From assembly GCF_005239225.2 (NCBI RefSeq), contig NC_133289.1, positions 13,252,889 through 13,316,888 on the forward strand: a stretch of 64,000 bases of DNA, read 5' to 3'. The position numbers and the translations under genes were made by a program. The notes below the pieces were generated by a model. The model worked only from the letters and a program-made list of their open reading frames with translations, ran no database searches and was not told the origin of the DNA. The stretch is from Populus alba. Its lineage: Eukaryota; Streptophyta; Magnoliopsida; Malpighiales; Salicaceae. The number at the start of each line of letters is the position of its first letter. Within the stretch, counting starts at the first letter, position 1. Below, in pieces: positions 22,904 to 35,046 of this stretch.

Positions 22904-25319
22904 ATTGTATGCCCTCATTTTCTATTATGAGATACTATTAATCATTTACTACTACTAAGAAAGTGACATCTTACCTTCAACATGTTTTCATTTGTTTTGT
23001 TTTAGATTTTATACTATTTATTACTTTAAGAATGATGAATTGTTACTTTTTCCTCGGTTTGTGATCTTTCTTGAGGTCTCTTTAATACTCTTCCTCCTTC
23101 ATAATGTATTCTTGATATATTCATATCTCAAGGCTTGTCTTCTTGATTGCTAAGGCATGGCACAAGTTTTTCTTTTTCTTTTGCCTTTTTTGATTGATAA
23201 AAGAGTGATTCATTCATCGGGTTAGCTCATTCTGCATTACTATGTTTGTTGTTTCCCACAAGTTTTCTCTAAAAATATCAATTTGACACTCCTCAACTCT
23301 TATTATAAAGAAACTAATGCTCCTACTATTTCTTAACTTGTGAGATGTCCATTTATATCATATTTCTATCTATAGATATTAATGAACAATTTCCTCCACT
23401 AATCTGATTGCATGAACTACTATCACAAATCACCCCAACTAAATTTTATAATTTTTTTCTCATTATACACATCATTATTATCACAAATCACTTGAAACAG
23501 AGTTGCCCTCATATAATTCATTTGTTCATCTTCTAATAGGCTCATGCATATTATCGTCAATTAGAATCTTTCGAGTTGAAATATTACCAACTGATCTAGC
23601 CATGTTCTTTAAGAAGTGTTGCCCCCAATTGAGAAGGTGTACACCCATCATCATCATTTAAAAATTTCTAGATAGACAAGCCACATCATCATTATCAAAA
23701 ACATTGCCCCCAAGCTAATTTGACTACTTTCTTCCTAGCAGTCCACATGAGGTATACACTTATCAACATCATCTTTGTCAAAGAACTTTGCAAATTTAGT
23801 TAATGATATTTTTATTGTAAATCATTTTTCTTGTCTTGGATAAATTATAAATTTCAAGGATTTTATTCATTCAAGTCCAATTATTGAAATAAAATCATTA
23901 AGATGTAAAATTAATAGTATTTTCATAAAGAATAAACTTCTTTGATTGAGAACTCAAAACATGTCATTCAATGCTAAGATGTACTTTTTGATGTTTTTGT
24001 TGACATATAAAATAAATGTTGGTTAGGATTGTAAGAAAAAATGGGCTATTTTGTAAAGGAAAGGAAAGGTTGCATTCCAAAAATATTTTTTTGCTTTTAA
24101 AAAGAGAGTAATATTGCTTCATGTTATGATGACATTGTCCATTTATAGTTAAAATGGTATAATTAAAAAAAAAAAAAAACTTGTAGTGCAAACTGGTTGC
24201 GTTTATGAGAAAAGATTTTTGAATGCATATAATACAGGCTATAGTTCATACCTACAAAAAAAAATAAACTTGCATTGAGCTCAAATAGTGTTTAAAGTGT
24301 TAGAAGAATAACGTTTATTTCATGTAGAGAGCTTTTAGGTTTGTCAATTAGATTTGATATTTAAACAATTGATCTCATTATGATCTTCATTTCAAGTTCC
24401 TCTTGCATTATAATCTAGGATATTTTAGAGAGTTTTATGTTTATTTTATTTTTATTTTTTTTGTTGTATTTGGTTATGATAGTTGAAAAAGAATGGACAT
24501 ATCTTGCGGGTTGCCTCTGTATCAAACAACACAATAAAAAAGATCTCTCTCTCTCTCTCATACATCGTGTCGGCTCTAGCCAAGTGAAAAAGGAGTTGAC
24601 AAGAAAAGGATAAAAGACCGAAAGTATTTTATTTACTTTTTTTGTGACATTTTTATCACTTTTGGTATTTTGTTTACTTAAGAGAATTTTAAAATTTTTG
24701 ATGTGGTTGGTATTTTTTATAGTCACATAAAAGTTTTAAAGCCATTATATATTTTGGTTTTTTTTTTTTTAATTGAAGCTTAATTTTCAAATTATGATGA
24801 TTTTTATTTAAAAAATCATACTTCTAATAAAAAAAAATGTCAAAATAAAAAATAAATATATGAATAAAGAATGATTTTCGATTAAAAGAATTCATTTTTT
24901 TCTTACTTTAAATCATTTATTAATTTCCTTAAGTGTTTATTAAGAAAAAACAATGATACTAATAAAAAAAACTCTTAAAATACAAAAGAAATCATGAATA
25001 AGAAAAGTTGAATTTTGACCGAAAAGAAAAAAAAACTTTTTTCATTTAAATTTAAATAGTTGATTTTTTTTCATATATTTATTTTAATCACTATGTAATT
25101 TAATAAATAAAATTCAGAAAAAAATTCAGAAAAACATACTGTATTAACAAAATAAATTTCATTGTTTTTTCAACACTAACAATCAATCACATATGCATCA
25201 GACTGTATTAACAAAATAACTGAATAGTGTTTGGTTGGTTTATTCACATGAACAACAGTGATTCAAGATAATATATTTTTTAATTATTTTTATAACTTTT
25301 TTTTTATAATTTAAATAGT
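22904..25319. other. AT-rich DNA, possible retroelement remains
   Basis: No domain was secured. A tgggggcaa-type phrase on the minus strand near 23620 and 23710 hints at old LTR-element DNA. A short (CT)n run is at 24546-24560. Confidence 0.3.
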
Positions 25320-25560
25320 TAATTTGTGTCTCCAAGTAGTCAAAGGTCGTGGGTTCTAGTTATGATAGGAACAATAGTATCTTTTGCGTGGGTCGTCTTT
25401 ATTATTTTTTTTTTAAAAAAAGAAGAAGTTGTTTATCCTTTACAAATAGAAAAAATTACTAGCGGCTACCTCAGGCTGACATGCCTAGGTTTTATGGTAA
25501 TAGGACAAACTTCGTGGGGTCACTGAGGACCGTGTGTTTTGGCACTTTTTATTTAGGTTT
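25320..25560 (+). mobile_element. tRNA-derived SINE-like element
   Basis: It starts with ctccaagtagtcaaaggtcg and a B-box-like gggttctagttatga, continues with a GC-richer body (cgtgggtcgtc, actagcggctacctcaggct, cttcgtggggtcactgagga) and ends in a long T/A-rich tail after 25545. The body stands out in composition from the flanks. It explains the 66-codon open frame at 25326-25526, which is not a gene. Confidence 0.5.
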
Positions 25561-27540
25561 TTTTTTTTTCTTTTTTTTATTTAATTTAATCATTTAATGT
25601 TGGATTTTTATTATTTTTTATTTTTTATTATTTGGGAATTTTTAAATTTTCTATTATATAATGAAATAAAAAAATTAATTTAGTGAAATTCATGATTTAA
25701 ATCACAAATTGACATTTTTTTTTTTTTAATTCAAGCTAAAGTGATAGAGCGGGAGATAGCCTAATAAAAATAAAGCAAAAACAAGGGGAAGAAATTAATA
25801 GTCCCATCATAGAAGTCAAAAGGCAACAAGATGACAGTGACATGACACCTCATTAAGCATTCCTTAAATCACACGAGTTCCCTCCCCCTTCTGCCTTCTC
25901 TGGTTAATGCTAGCAATTTTACAACAATTACCCAAAAAAAGGACCTTCAACACAATCATCATAGCCTGCCATGTAACAAGATTGTATTTATATAATGTTT
26001 GTTTGGGTAGCTTCTTAAGAATATAGACTTATAAATTGGGTAATTAGTTAAAAAAAAAAAACAGAAAAAATAAAGCAATGTAGATGAAAAGTTTTTAAAG
26101 AAGATAACATAGTCAGAGAAAATTATATTTTAGAAACATAACATTTTAATTATGTTCAAACTAATTTGAATTAAAAAATCAATTATTGTCTTGTAACTGT
26201 CATTATACATAATTAGTATAAGACAATGTTAATATTCATCGATTAGTCCCTTTCAAGTTATTTCAACATCAATAACATTATAATTTTATCTAAGTCCATA
26301 ATAAATGGTTTTTTTTTTTATTTCTGCAGATAACAAATTACTCACCTCTTTGTTTGTGATACTATTGTTGAAATCATGAATAATAGTATTATTATAATGA
26401 TATAACATACATATATTATAAAACATTTTGTAAGAAACAAAAGACGCATATCGGATTGTAGTCAATTGGAACGTAATTGTAACTAAATTACATTATACTA
26501 ATATTAATTGGGGAAATTCATATCAAATACAAATAAATTTCCAGAATTTAACGTTAAAGAAAACTCACCAATAATGAAACAAAATTTGATTGATATTTCA
26601 TACTCAATTGCATTAAATCAAACCTAAATTCATAGTAAATTAATATAATTCAAAGAAAATACCAAATTTGTGAACTTATTAAACAATTCAATGGAACAAA
26701 TAATTTGTCATGCAAATAATGCATTTATGCTCTCTTGCATAAAATCATCAAGCACAATTAATTATATTATTAACAGATTCTAACAATACATACAAAATCT
26801 CTAATTCAACAACTTAACATCAATTAAACACAACACATAATTAATTAAAAATACTATTTCATAATTAATTTAACTTATTTTTATGTTCAACTATATCAAA
26901 TCAACTCTAAAAAAATGATATTCTTGACTAATTTCATATTAATTTAACAAACCATAAATTCACCATAAACCCTAAATTCAACTTAATCAATTATTTCATT
27001 TCAACCAAATAAAATATAAATTTATAGCAATATAGTATGTTTATCTTATTTATAGGACTAGAAAAAATGTTAGGGTAGCGGGTGGACAAAGAAAATAGTG
27101 ATTTTGAACCAAAAACACGACTAATATATGCTTAGAGACTTGGATGAGATCTATTTTTTGTTGTTTTAAGGGCAAAATAAAAAGGATTTCATGGATTTTT
27201 TAGAGAAATTATGAGGGTGATGTTCGGTTTTAGAGAGAGAGAGGCCACCAAGTTTGTGTGTTATTCGATCTGCGTTATATAATATTAATTAATATCATAC
27301 TTTGGAAGCAAAACCAGGATGTCTATCTTGTTGCATTTCTGAAGTACGACATCTAGGTTGTTAGGTTTTTTTAATAGCGTTACTTATTAAATGTTACATT
27401 TTTAAAGCACAATAATATCAAATTATGCTATTTCACCAATTTATTTTTTGAAATAATGTTATTTCATCAAAATTTTATGTTTACTATTGTGATTTTAGAA
27501 AGAAAAAAAAAATATATTGAGTGTCTGGGAAGGATGTAGC
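25561..27540. other. AT-rich intergenic DNA upstream of TET2
   Basis: Nothing recognised except A/T homopolymer runs and a short (ga)n run at 27233-27242. Confidence 0.35.
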
Positions 27541-27715
27541 TTTTTTTTTTTTTAGTTTTTTAAATTTTTTTTTAGTTTTTAAAAATATTAAATTTATTAT
27601 TTTGTTATTTTCTAATGATTTTGATGTGTTAATACTAAAAAAAAAATATTTTTAATATATTTTCAAGCAAAACATATTAAAAAAAAATATATTAAACCAC
27701 AGTAATAAACACACT
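27541..27715. repeat. AT-rich dispersed repeat family Y, copy 2
   Basis: It shares ttttgatgtgttaat, poly-A blocks and aaccacagtaat with copy 1 (8405-8560). A further diverged relative follows at 28005-28110 (aaaccatgttaactac). Confidence 0.5.
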
Positions 27716-28230
27716 TCAATGTATCAAATCTCACTGAATTAATTTATTTGAGAGTTGATTCCTCAATTAAAAATTTTGCAATTTATCTCCTCAAACTTTA
27801 TTCTATTTAAAATTGGATTATTATGTTAACTTTTATAGGATCTCCTTAATTAATATTTAAAAATCACTAATTGTCTTTCTACTATTGGAATTTAGTCGAT
27901 TTGAACCCTTTATAAATAATTTGGTCATATTAAACTTTGTACTTTCAATTTTTAGTTACTTTAAAAATTAGTGAGACTTAAAAATAATGTAAAGTTTTTT
28001 TTTAAATTAATTTTTTAATATTTCAAATTATTTTAATATAGTAATATTTTTAATAAATGTTTTAAAAAAATATTTTAAACCATGTTAACTACTTTTCAAC
28101 ACAAGAATTTACCATAAGCCCTATTGTACACTGCCATAGATAGGCTCGTAAAACAGACAGCGAACGCAAAACCACCCAAAATGATATGAAGTCTATCTAA
28201 ATTGTAAAGTTGTTAAATACAACACCACTC

Positions 28231-28255
28231 TTTCCCTTTCCCTTTCCCTTTCCCT
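28231..28255 (+). promoter_or_regulatory. (TTTCCC)4 pyrimidine repeat just upstream of the TET2 start
   Basis: Four hexamer units lie 38-62 bp before the ATG at 28293. Pyrimidine-rich stretches at this place are common in plant core promoters and 5' UTRs. The transcription start was not determined. Confidence 0.4.
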
Positions 28256-28292
28256 GTGCCTTTGCCTTCTCACAGATCACAGACATAGTAAG

Positions 28293-30035
28293 ATGGGAGT
28301 AGCCAACAACATCACAGCCATCCTAAACTTCATCGCCTTTCTCTGCTCAATCCCTATAATAGCCGCTGGCATTTGGCTAGCCACCAAACCAGAGAATGAA
28401 TGCATCCACCTTTTCCGGTGGCCTGTAGTTCTCCTTGGATTCCTCATCCTCCTGGTCTCACTTGCTGGTTTTGTGGGAGCCTACTGGTATAAGGAAACAC
28501 TTTTAGCATTCTATCTCTGCTGCATGGCCATTCTCATAGGACTTCTCTTGATCCTTCTGGTCTTCGCTTTTGTGGTCACGCGCGCCGACGGTGGCTATGA
28601 TGTGCCGGGGAGGGGTTATAGAGAGTATAGGCTTCAAGGATTTTCTTCTTGGTTGAGGAATCATGTCGTTTATTCCAAGAATTGGGACAAGATTAGGCCT
28701 TGTCTTGCTGAGACTGATGTTTGTTCCAAGCTTACTCAAAATTATATCACTGCTGACCAATTCTTCATGGCTCACATCTCTCCTCTCCAGGTAATTATAT
28801 ACATCAACAACCATCTTTCTAATTTCTTCTATAATTTTCATTTTTATACAAGTTCATGTATTTCCCAATATATGAATTGGTTTAGATCATGATTTCTTCT
28901 GTGCTAAGCAGTTAAAAGTTAAAACTTGCAAGCTATAAGTGCTATGCTTGGGTAATAATTTAATTCTCTATCCTTCGCTTGAGTGCTTAAAACTGTCAAA
29001 TTTTGTCAAGAACAAAACTTTTCTACTGCATAATCTGGCGTCACAAGTCTGGCTGCCGCTAAAACTTGGGAGAATCTGACACCATTAATTCACCTACTAA
29101 ATTATTATTTTTTTTAATTTGTGTTTGGCAATGATCTGTATGAATGTGCATTTGTAATAGTGTTTTTTCAAGTCATTGATGCTTTTTGTGTTTTTCTACT
29201 GAAGATACAGTCATTTAAAAGCCCTTTAAAAAGCATCATTTATGATTTATACCGCATGTCATGGAATGGCCATGTATTTGCCTGGAAATTGCTGGGAGAG
29301 GTCATGACCGTGTGGATTCATTGGAAGCTGTTTCGAACCAGATCCCACTTTTCCCTGTAAAAAAAAAAAAAAAAGTACATGTATACAATATGGGAGTTCT
29401 TTGGTATTCTAACATAGTAAAAAAAAAATTGATAAAATAATTATGTTAAATATATTTAGAAAAATAATATAATTTAGAGATTCATAAATAACATTGTAAT
29501 TTATAAGTAGTAATTTTTTTTAAAATTATAAAATTACTCTACATAATATTCAATAAAAAAAAGGGAAGAAAAAAAAATCTTGAAAATATACTGAAACTTT
29601 GATAATATCAATAGTACTATTGAGAAGATTTCAATAAAATGAATCAAATAATATTAAGAAAAATCACTAATGCGATCCAAAGATAAGTAAACTTTGATAT
29701 TTTAAAGAGCTCATGTGATTAACTTAGTTTACTATTTATGCTTTTTTTTTTAACTTTATTGAATTTATATTGTTAAAATATTTAATTATATTAATAGTAT
29801 TCTTATTGGAGCTTTAATATATATTTTGAGTTATTTTATTTTATTTATATATTTTTTTATCTCTTCACAAAATATAAAAAGGAGAGAGAGAGAAAGAGGT
29901 GAGAGAGAAAAAATAACACCGTTGATTTATACCGCATGTCATGGATCGGTCATGTATTTGCCTGGGGATTGCTGGAAGAGGACCTGACTTTGTGGATGAA
30001 TTGGAAGCTGTTACGAAACCAGATCCACTTTTCCC

Positions 30036-30067
<32 letters not shown>

Positions 30068-31048
30068 CATTTCATGTATACAATATGGTAAGAATTATAA
30101 TCATTTTATTTGTTTTTATATTTTAAAAAATTAATTTATTTATATTTTTAAATTATTTTGATGCAATGATATTAAAAATAATTTTAAAAAATAAAAAATA
30201 TTATTTTAATATATTTTTAAATAAAAAAATTTTTTTAAAAAACAACTACAATTATATTCTAAAAAATATATTATTATTATTATTATTATTTGAAACGGAT
30301 CGTTGTGGACGTGGATAGGTATTTTTAATTTTGTCAAATCTCAATCATAATCAGCTTGACATTCGAAAATTTATTATCGGTAGGAGAATTTGGATAGAGC
30401 CATCATGTCATGGCGCGTGGGGACACTTTTTGATGCTCTCATAATTGAAAAGCGGTTGCCACAGTGAGCCCAGGAGGGGGGGTTTGTGCAAATAGATCAG
30501 TTCCAAGTGGCTAACTCAATTATTAAGAAGAGGGATCATGGAATTCAGACCACATTAAAGCAATCAATCTTACATTATTGAACCCACGTAGCTTTGTCTT
30601 CATTGGATAGAGGAGAAAAGAAGGCAGGTTATGGCTGCCAGCTTTGCAATTGTTTGGTGTGTTGCTGTGCCATGCTTCCCTTTTAATTTATGGCAAATCA
30701 TGATTTTTTTGTTTCTGAAATTACTTCATGTTACAGTCAGGGTGCTGTAAGCCGCCAACAGTTTGTGGCTACAATTATGTGAACCCTACGCTGTGGTTGA
30801 ACCCCGTGAACCCAGCGGCGGACCCAGACTGCTACTTGTGGAACAATGACCAGAGCCAGCTGTGCTACAACTGCAACGCTTGCAAGGCTGGATTGCTGGG
30901 GAACCTGAGGAGAGAATGGAGGAAGACCAACGTAATCCTCATCGTGGCGGTGGTGGTGCTCATTTGGGTCTACGTCATCGCCTGCAGTGCTTTCAAAAAT
31001 GCCCAAACTGAAGACCTTTTCCGGCGATACAAACAAGGCTGGGTTTGA
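28293..31048 (+). CDS. TET2: Tetraspanin, TET2-like (2 exons)
   Basis: Exons 28293-28790 and 30737-31048 join in frame (cag|gtaatt ... ttacag|tcaggg) to give 269 residues, the usual plant tetraspanin length. Tetraspanins are four-pass membrane proteins that organise protein microdomains at the plasma membrane and endomembranes. Membrane segments lie at about 7-29, 43-65, 73-95 and 231-252. The large outer loop (about 96-230) has the plant GCCKP motif at 168-172, further Cys in CGYNYVNP, DCYLW and LCYNCNACKAG, and the plant-type N-terminus MGVANNITAILNF. The C-terminal tail TEDLFRRYKQGWV and loop match, from memory, Arabidopsis TET2 better than TET8. Reading through the donor gives a false 199-codon frame. 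The 1,946-bp intron holds two SINE-like modules and a family Y repeat. Function here is inferred from the family. Confidence 0.95.
29244..29390 (+). repeat. SINE-like module in the TET2 intron, copy 1
   Basis: About 115 bp starting gatttataccgcatgtcatg, with a B-box-like gtttcgaaccagatccc, ending cacttttccctgt and a 15-nt A-tract, then catgtatacaatatgg. Copy 2 lies 680 bp downstream. The A-tail suggests retroposition, but no clear A-box was found. Confidence 0.6.
29924..30092 (+). repeat. SINE-like module in the TET2 intron, copy 2
   Basis: It has the same body as copy 1 (gatttataccgcatgtcatg ... cacttttcccta), but its tail is a (TAA)n run of about eight units instead of poly-A. The shared downstream phrase catgtatacaatatgg shows that the homology crosses the tail, which favours a local duplication of one module. 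Confidence 0.6.
30122..30262. repeat. AT-rich dispersed repeat family Y, copy 4 (in TET2 intron)
   Basis: It has ttttgatgcaatgatatt, aaaataatttt..aaaaat, ttttaatatatttttaa and aacaactacaa in the same order as the copies at 8405 and 27541. A (TTA)n run follows at 30270-30290. Confidence 0.5.
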
Positions 31049-32160
31049 TCTTGTAGCCACCACAGTTTTCAGATGCTGGTTCTTCTTGACCTTTTCTTCT
31101 TCTTTTTTTATCCATCCAGTGATGATAATGTATCGTTGTCTATTCTGTATATATTCCTTTGTGCTTTACTTGTCTACAATGTGTGGTGGTATGGCAGTTG
31201 AACACACATTGCCAATGATAGGAGGTAGCATCTCAATTTTCCAGCTTTCTTGGGAATCAGATTCTTCTATCTCTACCGAATGTTTTGGAACTCTCCGAAT
31301 CGAATAACGCACTGAATTTAATTAATAAATTTTAATTATATCTCATGTTTATAACTATATTTTTAATAATTAAATTTCAAATGGAATTCTTAGAGGCTAA
31401 CATTTCTTATTTACCACGTTAAAAATGAGAAATTATTATTAAAACTAGTTTCTTAACCTATCTTTTTAGTTTTTATAAAATAATCATCTACTTAACCCCC
31501 CCCCTTTTTTTTTCTGTAGACATTTAAAGTAATCACCTACCTAACTCTTTTTTTTATATAGATATTTAAAGGAATAAGATGAAATTGATTATAATAATAT
31601 AAAAAATAAAATAAATTGAATTCAAAATTGAATATTATAATTACATTCAATTACAATAAAAAATTGATTTTAAATAACTTGATTTCAAATAAATTGTTAA
31701 CTATTGCACATTTTCTACTATGAACAACATGTAATCTCTGAGGGATAACTTGTTTTTTTTTTACTAAACATAAGTAATAGATTTAATAACACCAACAACC
31801 AAAAAAAAAGCATTTTCTATAGTGTCTTTGCTTTTTGAACAATATATAACTAGATAACTTGAATGTGTTATTTTGCTGGTTGGAATAATTTTACTCATCT
31901 AGAATGTCTATAGAATTATTTGGCATTGTCATTAAACTTAGTTTTGTAGATCAATCACGTGAGAGTTGCCACAACATAATTTATTTGATTTAGTGGGTCC
32001 AAAAATAACTTGGACTACTAGTTGAAAATGTGATTTGGCTTAAAAAACACTTAAGATTTGACATTTTTTAAATACCAACATAATAGATCGATCACGACTT
32101 CGCCGCTTAACTCACCAAACCCATGACTCAAGTCATGGATTCTACTCACCAAATCCATTG
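31049..32160. other. TET2 3' flank and AT-rich DNA
   Basis: The first ~250 bp are probably the TET2 3' UTR (aataaa-like attaataaat near 31321). The remainder has nothing recognisable. Confidence 0.35.
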
Positions 32161-33900
32161 TTTTTACTTTGGTTTCTATGTGGTTGAAACTTACCATCAC
32201 ATTTATCATTAAAATATTTGCCCTTCTCATATGTATATTCAGCTATAGATTCTTTCAGAGGTGAATTAGCTCATCTTTAAAGACCTTTTTCCTTCCAAAC
32301 CCTTATTGTTTGGCCCATTTTGAAGATTAGCCACTTTGGTTCTCAAACTAGCCATCCCATTCTTTACTTCAGCAAACCTTTTATTCATCAACTCCAATTG
32401 TTATTGCAAGGCCTAATACCCTTATTCGAGATTATTTCTATCTTTTGGTGGTGATGATCCACTTTTAGTTGACATCATCAAGAGTTGAAAATCAAGTTGG
32501 TAGCAATATATATATCCTCACATACTCCCTCATGTGTCTACACTCAATAAATATCACTTTTATTGTGTTTCACATAAATATTAAGCTTTTCACTCTAATA
32601 TGTTCACCTTCGCCTTTTACTACTCAATTCTAAAGATTTCAGTACCTTAAGGAACTAGTTCACAACAAATAAAAAATTAATATCATAATGGCCTAATCAA
32701 ATAATATAAGGACTTAAGAAGAAATAAAAACTGAAAACTATGAATACAAAACTATGAATAGAAAAACACGAGTATCAATATCAATTCATGTGAAATATGA
32801 ATAATTAAAGACACAAAATAAAAGGCCATGAAGACTAAAAAATTAATGAAATAAGATTCAAATAACTCAAAATAACAATAACACCTTTATTTTTTTATAT
32901 ATATGGTTATTGGGAAAAAAATAATGCAAAAATTACCTTCTTTTTTTTTTGGTGATTTTCAAGAAAAACCAAACTAAGTAAACTTAAAATATCCCTAAGT
33001 CAAGATTTTATCTTCAAGAAAACCCAATAATCAATATATTTTTTTTTTTATTTAAAGAAAAAGTAATTGAATTTAAGATCATAAATAATTTCTTTCATCT
33101 TCATTTTTTTTTTTAACTTGATGTCATAACTAATTTTTTTTAGAGTAGATAAATAACTTAACAACATTGAAGTACACAAAAACTTGATGATAAAGGCATA
33201 TAACTTAATTTAGAGCCTTACTCTGATATAAATTGATGTGAACTCATTGATATAAAGACCAAAAACCCATAAGCAAGTAAGAAATTTCCTAAAAAAGCTA
33301 AGCTTAGATTTAGAATTGAGTTTGACATAACGATAAACTGTATTAAGGCACCAAGATTATAAGTAATTGAACTCCCACCTAACACCTATAAAGAAACACA
33401 ACCAAAAAGTATTGAAGATGCCATAAAACTTGGTTAATTTTTAAATAAATCAGAAAAAAAAGTATCAACAAAACCTCACACACGTAATAATTATTGTTGA
33501 AATCAAAGCATGTAAAAAAAAAACCTTAAATACAAGCTAAATAACCCTATTTATAATAGGTAAAAACTTCATAAACAATGCTAGAAAAATAATAAAATAT
33601 CTCTAAAAAAAAAATCATAAATCAACTAGGAAACTAATATAATTCTTATATAGTAGTTTTTGGACCTCAAGGCCTTTTCAATATTCAATTTCCCTTAAAT
33701 TTGAACTTAATATAGAAGAATACTTCTAGAAACTTCAAGTAAATTTTTAATTTAATCTAATGATCAGATAAAAAATCATGTTTATTAAAGTAAAATTGTG
33801 GCATTAGAAAAAAAGTAAGTACAAAACTATCTCCAATACTTAAATTAATTAGTCCATTACAGTAAAAATAATTAAGTCCTGTTTTATAGATGAATCAAGT
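32160..33900 (-). mobile_element. Decayed LTR retrotransposon: LTR, primer-binding site and gag start
   Basis: Read on the minus strand, an LTR-like stretch (from about 33900 to 33234) has a TATA-like ttataaatagg (33546-33560) and ends ..cacatca. A primer-binding-site-like tatatcagagtaaggctcta follows at 33230-33211; it matches the common plant tggtatcagagt initiator-Met type with changes. At 32475 an ATG opens a gag-like frame broken by several stops: MSTKSGSSPPKDRNNLE, then LELMNKRFAEVKNGMASL and RTKVANLQNGPN. No pol domain was found below 32160. The outer LTR end is not fixed. Confidence 0.6.
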
Positions 33901-34950
33901 CACTCTTATATATAGATTAGATTAAATAAGATTGAATCATTACTTATTGGAAGTTATATTTTTTAAAAAATTTATCTTGACTTAAATTCTCATAATAAAC
34001 CCATTAAATATATATTTGAGTATCTTTACTTTTAATCTTGGAATTTGCACAATTAAAATCTAGAAAGGATATTTTAGCGCAGTGTTTATCGTATCACACT
34101 CTTTCTCATTGGCTTTCTTTTGGACAAGACCATTGAATGTCCAGGAAGGTAAAGACTTAAGGGTAGGTATGGCTAGGATGACGCCAACTAAAGGAAATGC
34201 TACGTGGACAATAGATAGGCATTAAGCAATCAGGAAAGGGCGCGTGGCAAGGGGAGAAGACTAGATGAAAAACACTGTCGTATCAGGGAGAAGACTTAAG
34301 TCCACTTCCATTGTAGCATATATCTTTTCTAATTCAAACCCAATCTATTTGAATTTAAAATCGATGCATTTTACTGCTATTTAAGAAATAACGAGAGCTT
34401 ATTTTTCTTCATGAAAAAAACTATTCTTAACTATCTAGTTAGTTCTACGAGGCTCCGACTACCTCGAATTGGCCTAGAAAAAAAATCAATTTTATTCAAT
34501 TGATAGTAGTTCTTTTTTATTTGTAATTCAGTCCTTAAACTCAATAAATTTTTACTATCATCTTCAATTCAATTTGAGGTTTAATTCACAATGGCAACTC
34601 AAATACAAATAGTTTCCAGTTCTTTATCATCACAGCGATCACTCCATGGGTAAAGAGAGCTAATTATAATTGCTACATTCAATTATTTGTCCAAATACGA
34701 TGATGGGACACGTCATATTTTTTAATGTTTCGAGCATATAGTATAATATAAAAAAGGAAAAAAAAATGTTGGAGCGCATAGAATATTTCGAGTGCTTGTC
34801 TTCCTAACATTACACACAAACAAGTTAGAAACTCAAACCAAAGAAAACAAATGTTAGAAAACCTAAGCTCACATCTTATAATTGCACTTGCAGGAAAGTG
34901 CCTGTCGTCTTTGATTGCTAGGTTGTTCCCCACCGTTAAATACTATACGT
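33901..34950. other. Intergenic DNA
   Basis: No gene was seen. A GC-richer patch at 34110-34270 (gatgacgcc, gctacgtggaca, gggcgcgtggcaag) stands out, but no domain or RNA was recognised. Confidence 0.3.
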
Positions 34951-35046
34951 CATAACATTAGAGAACCCACATGCCTTCCTCCCATTTTTTTTGCGATATT
35001 GGAGACCATAAAATTTGATCATCATCATCAACCTCTCCAATGTGTC

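Noticed and set aside
28293..28892. 199-codon tetraspanin frame read as a complete gene
   Set aside because: It runs through a good splice donor at 28791. The GCCKP motif and fourth membrane segment are in the second exon.
30737..31063. Minus-strand 108-codon frame opposite TET2 exon 2, and a similar one at 28503-28841
   Set aside because: They are shadows of the TET2 coding exons.
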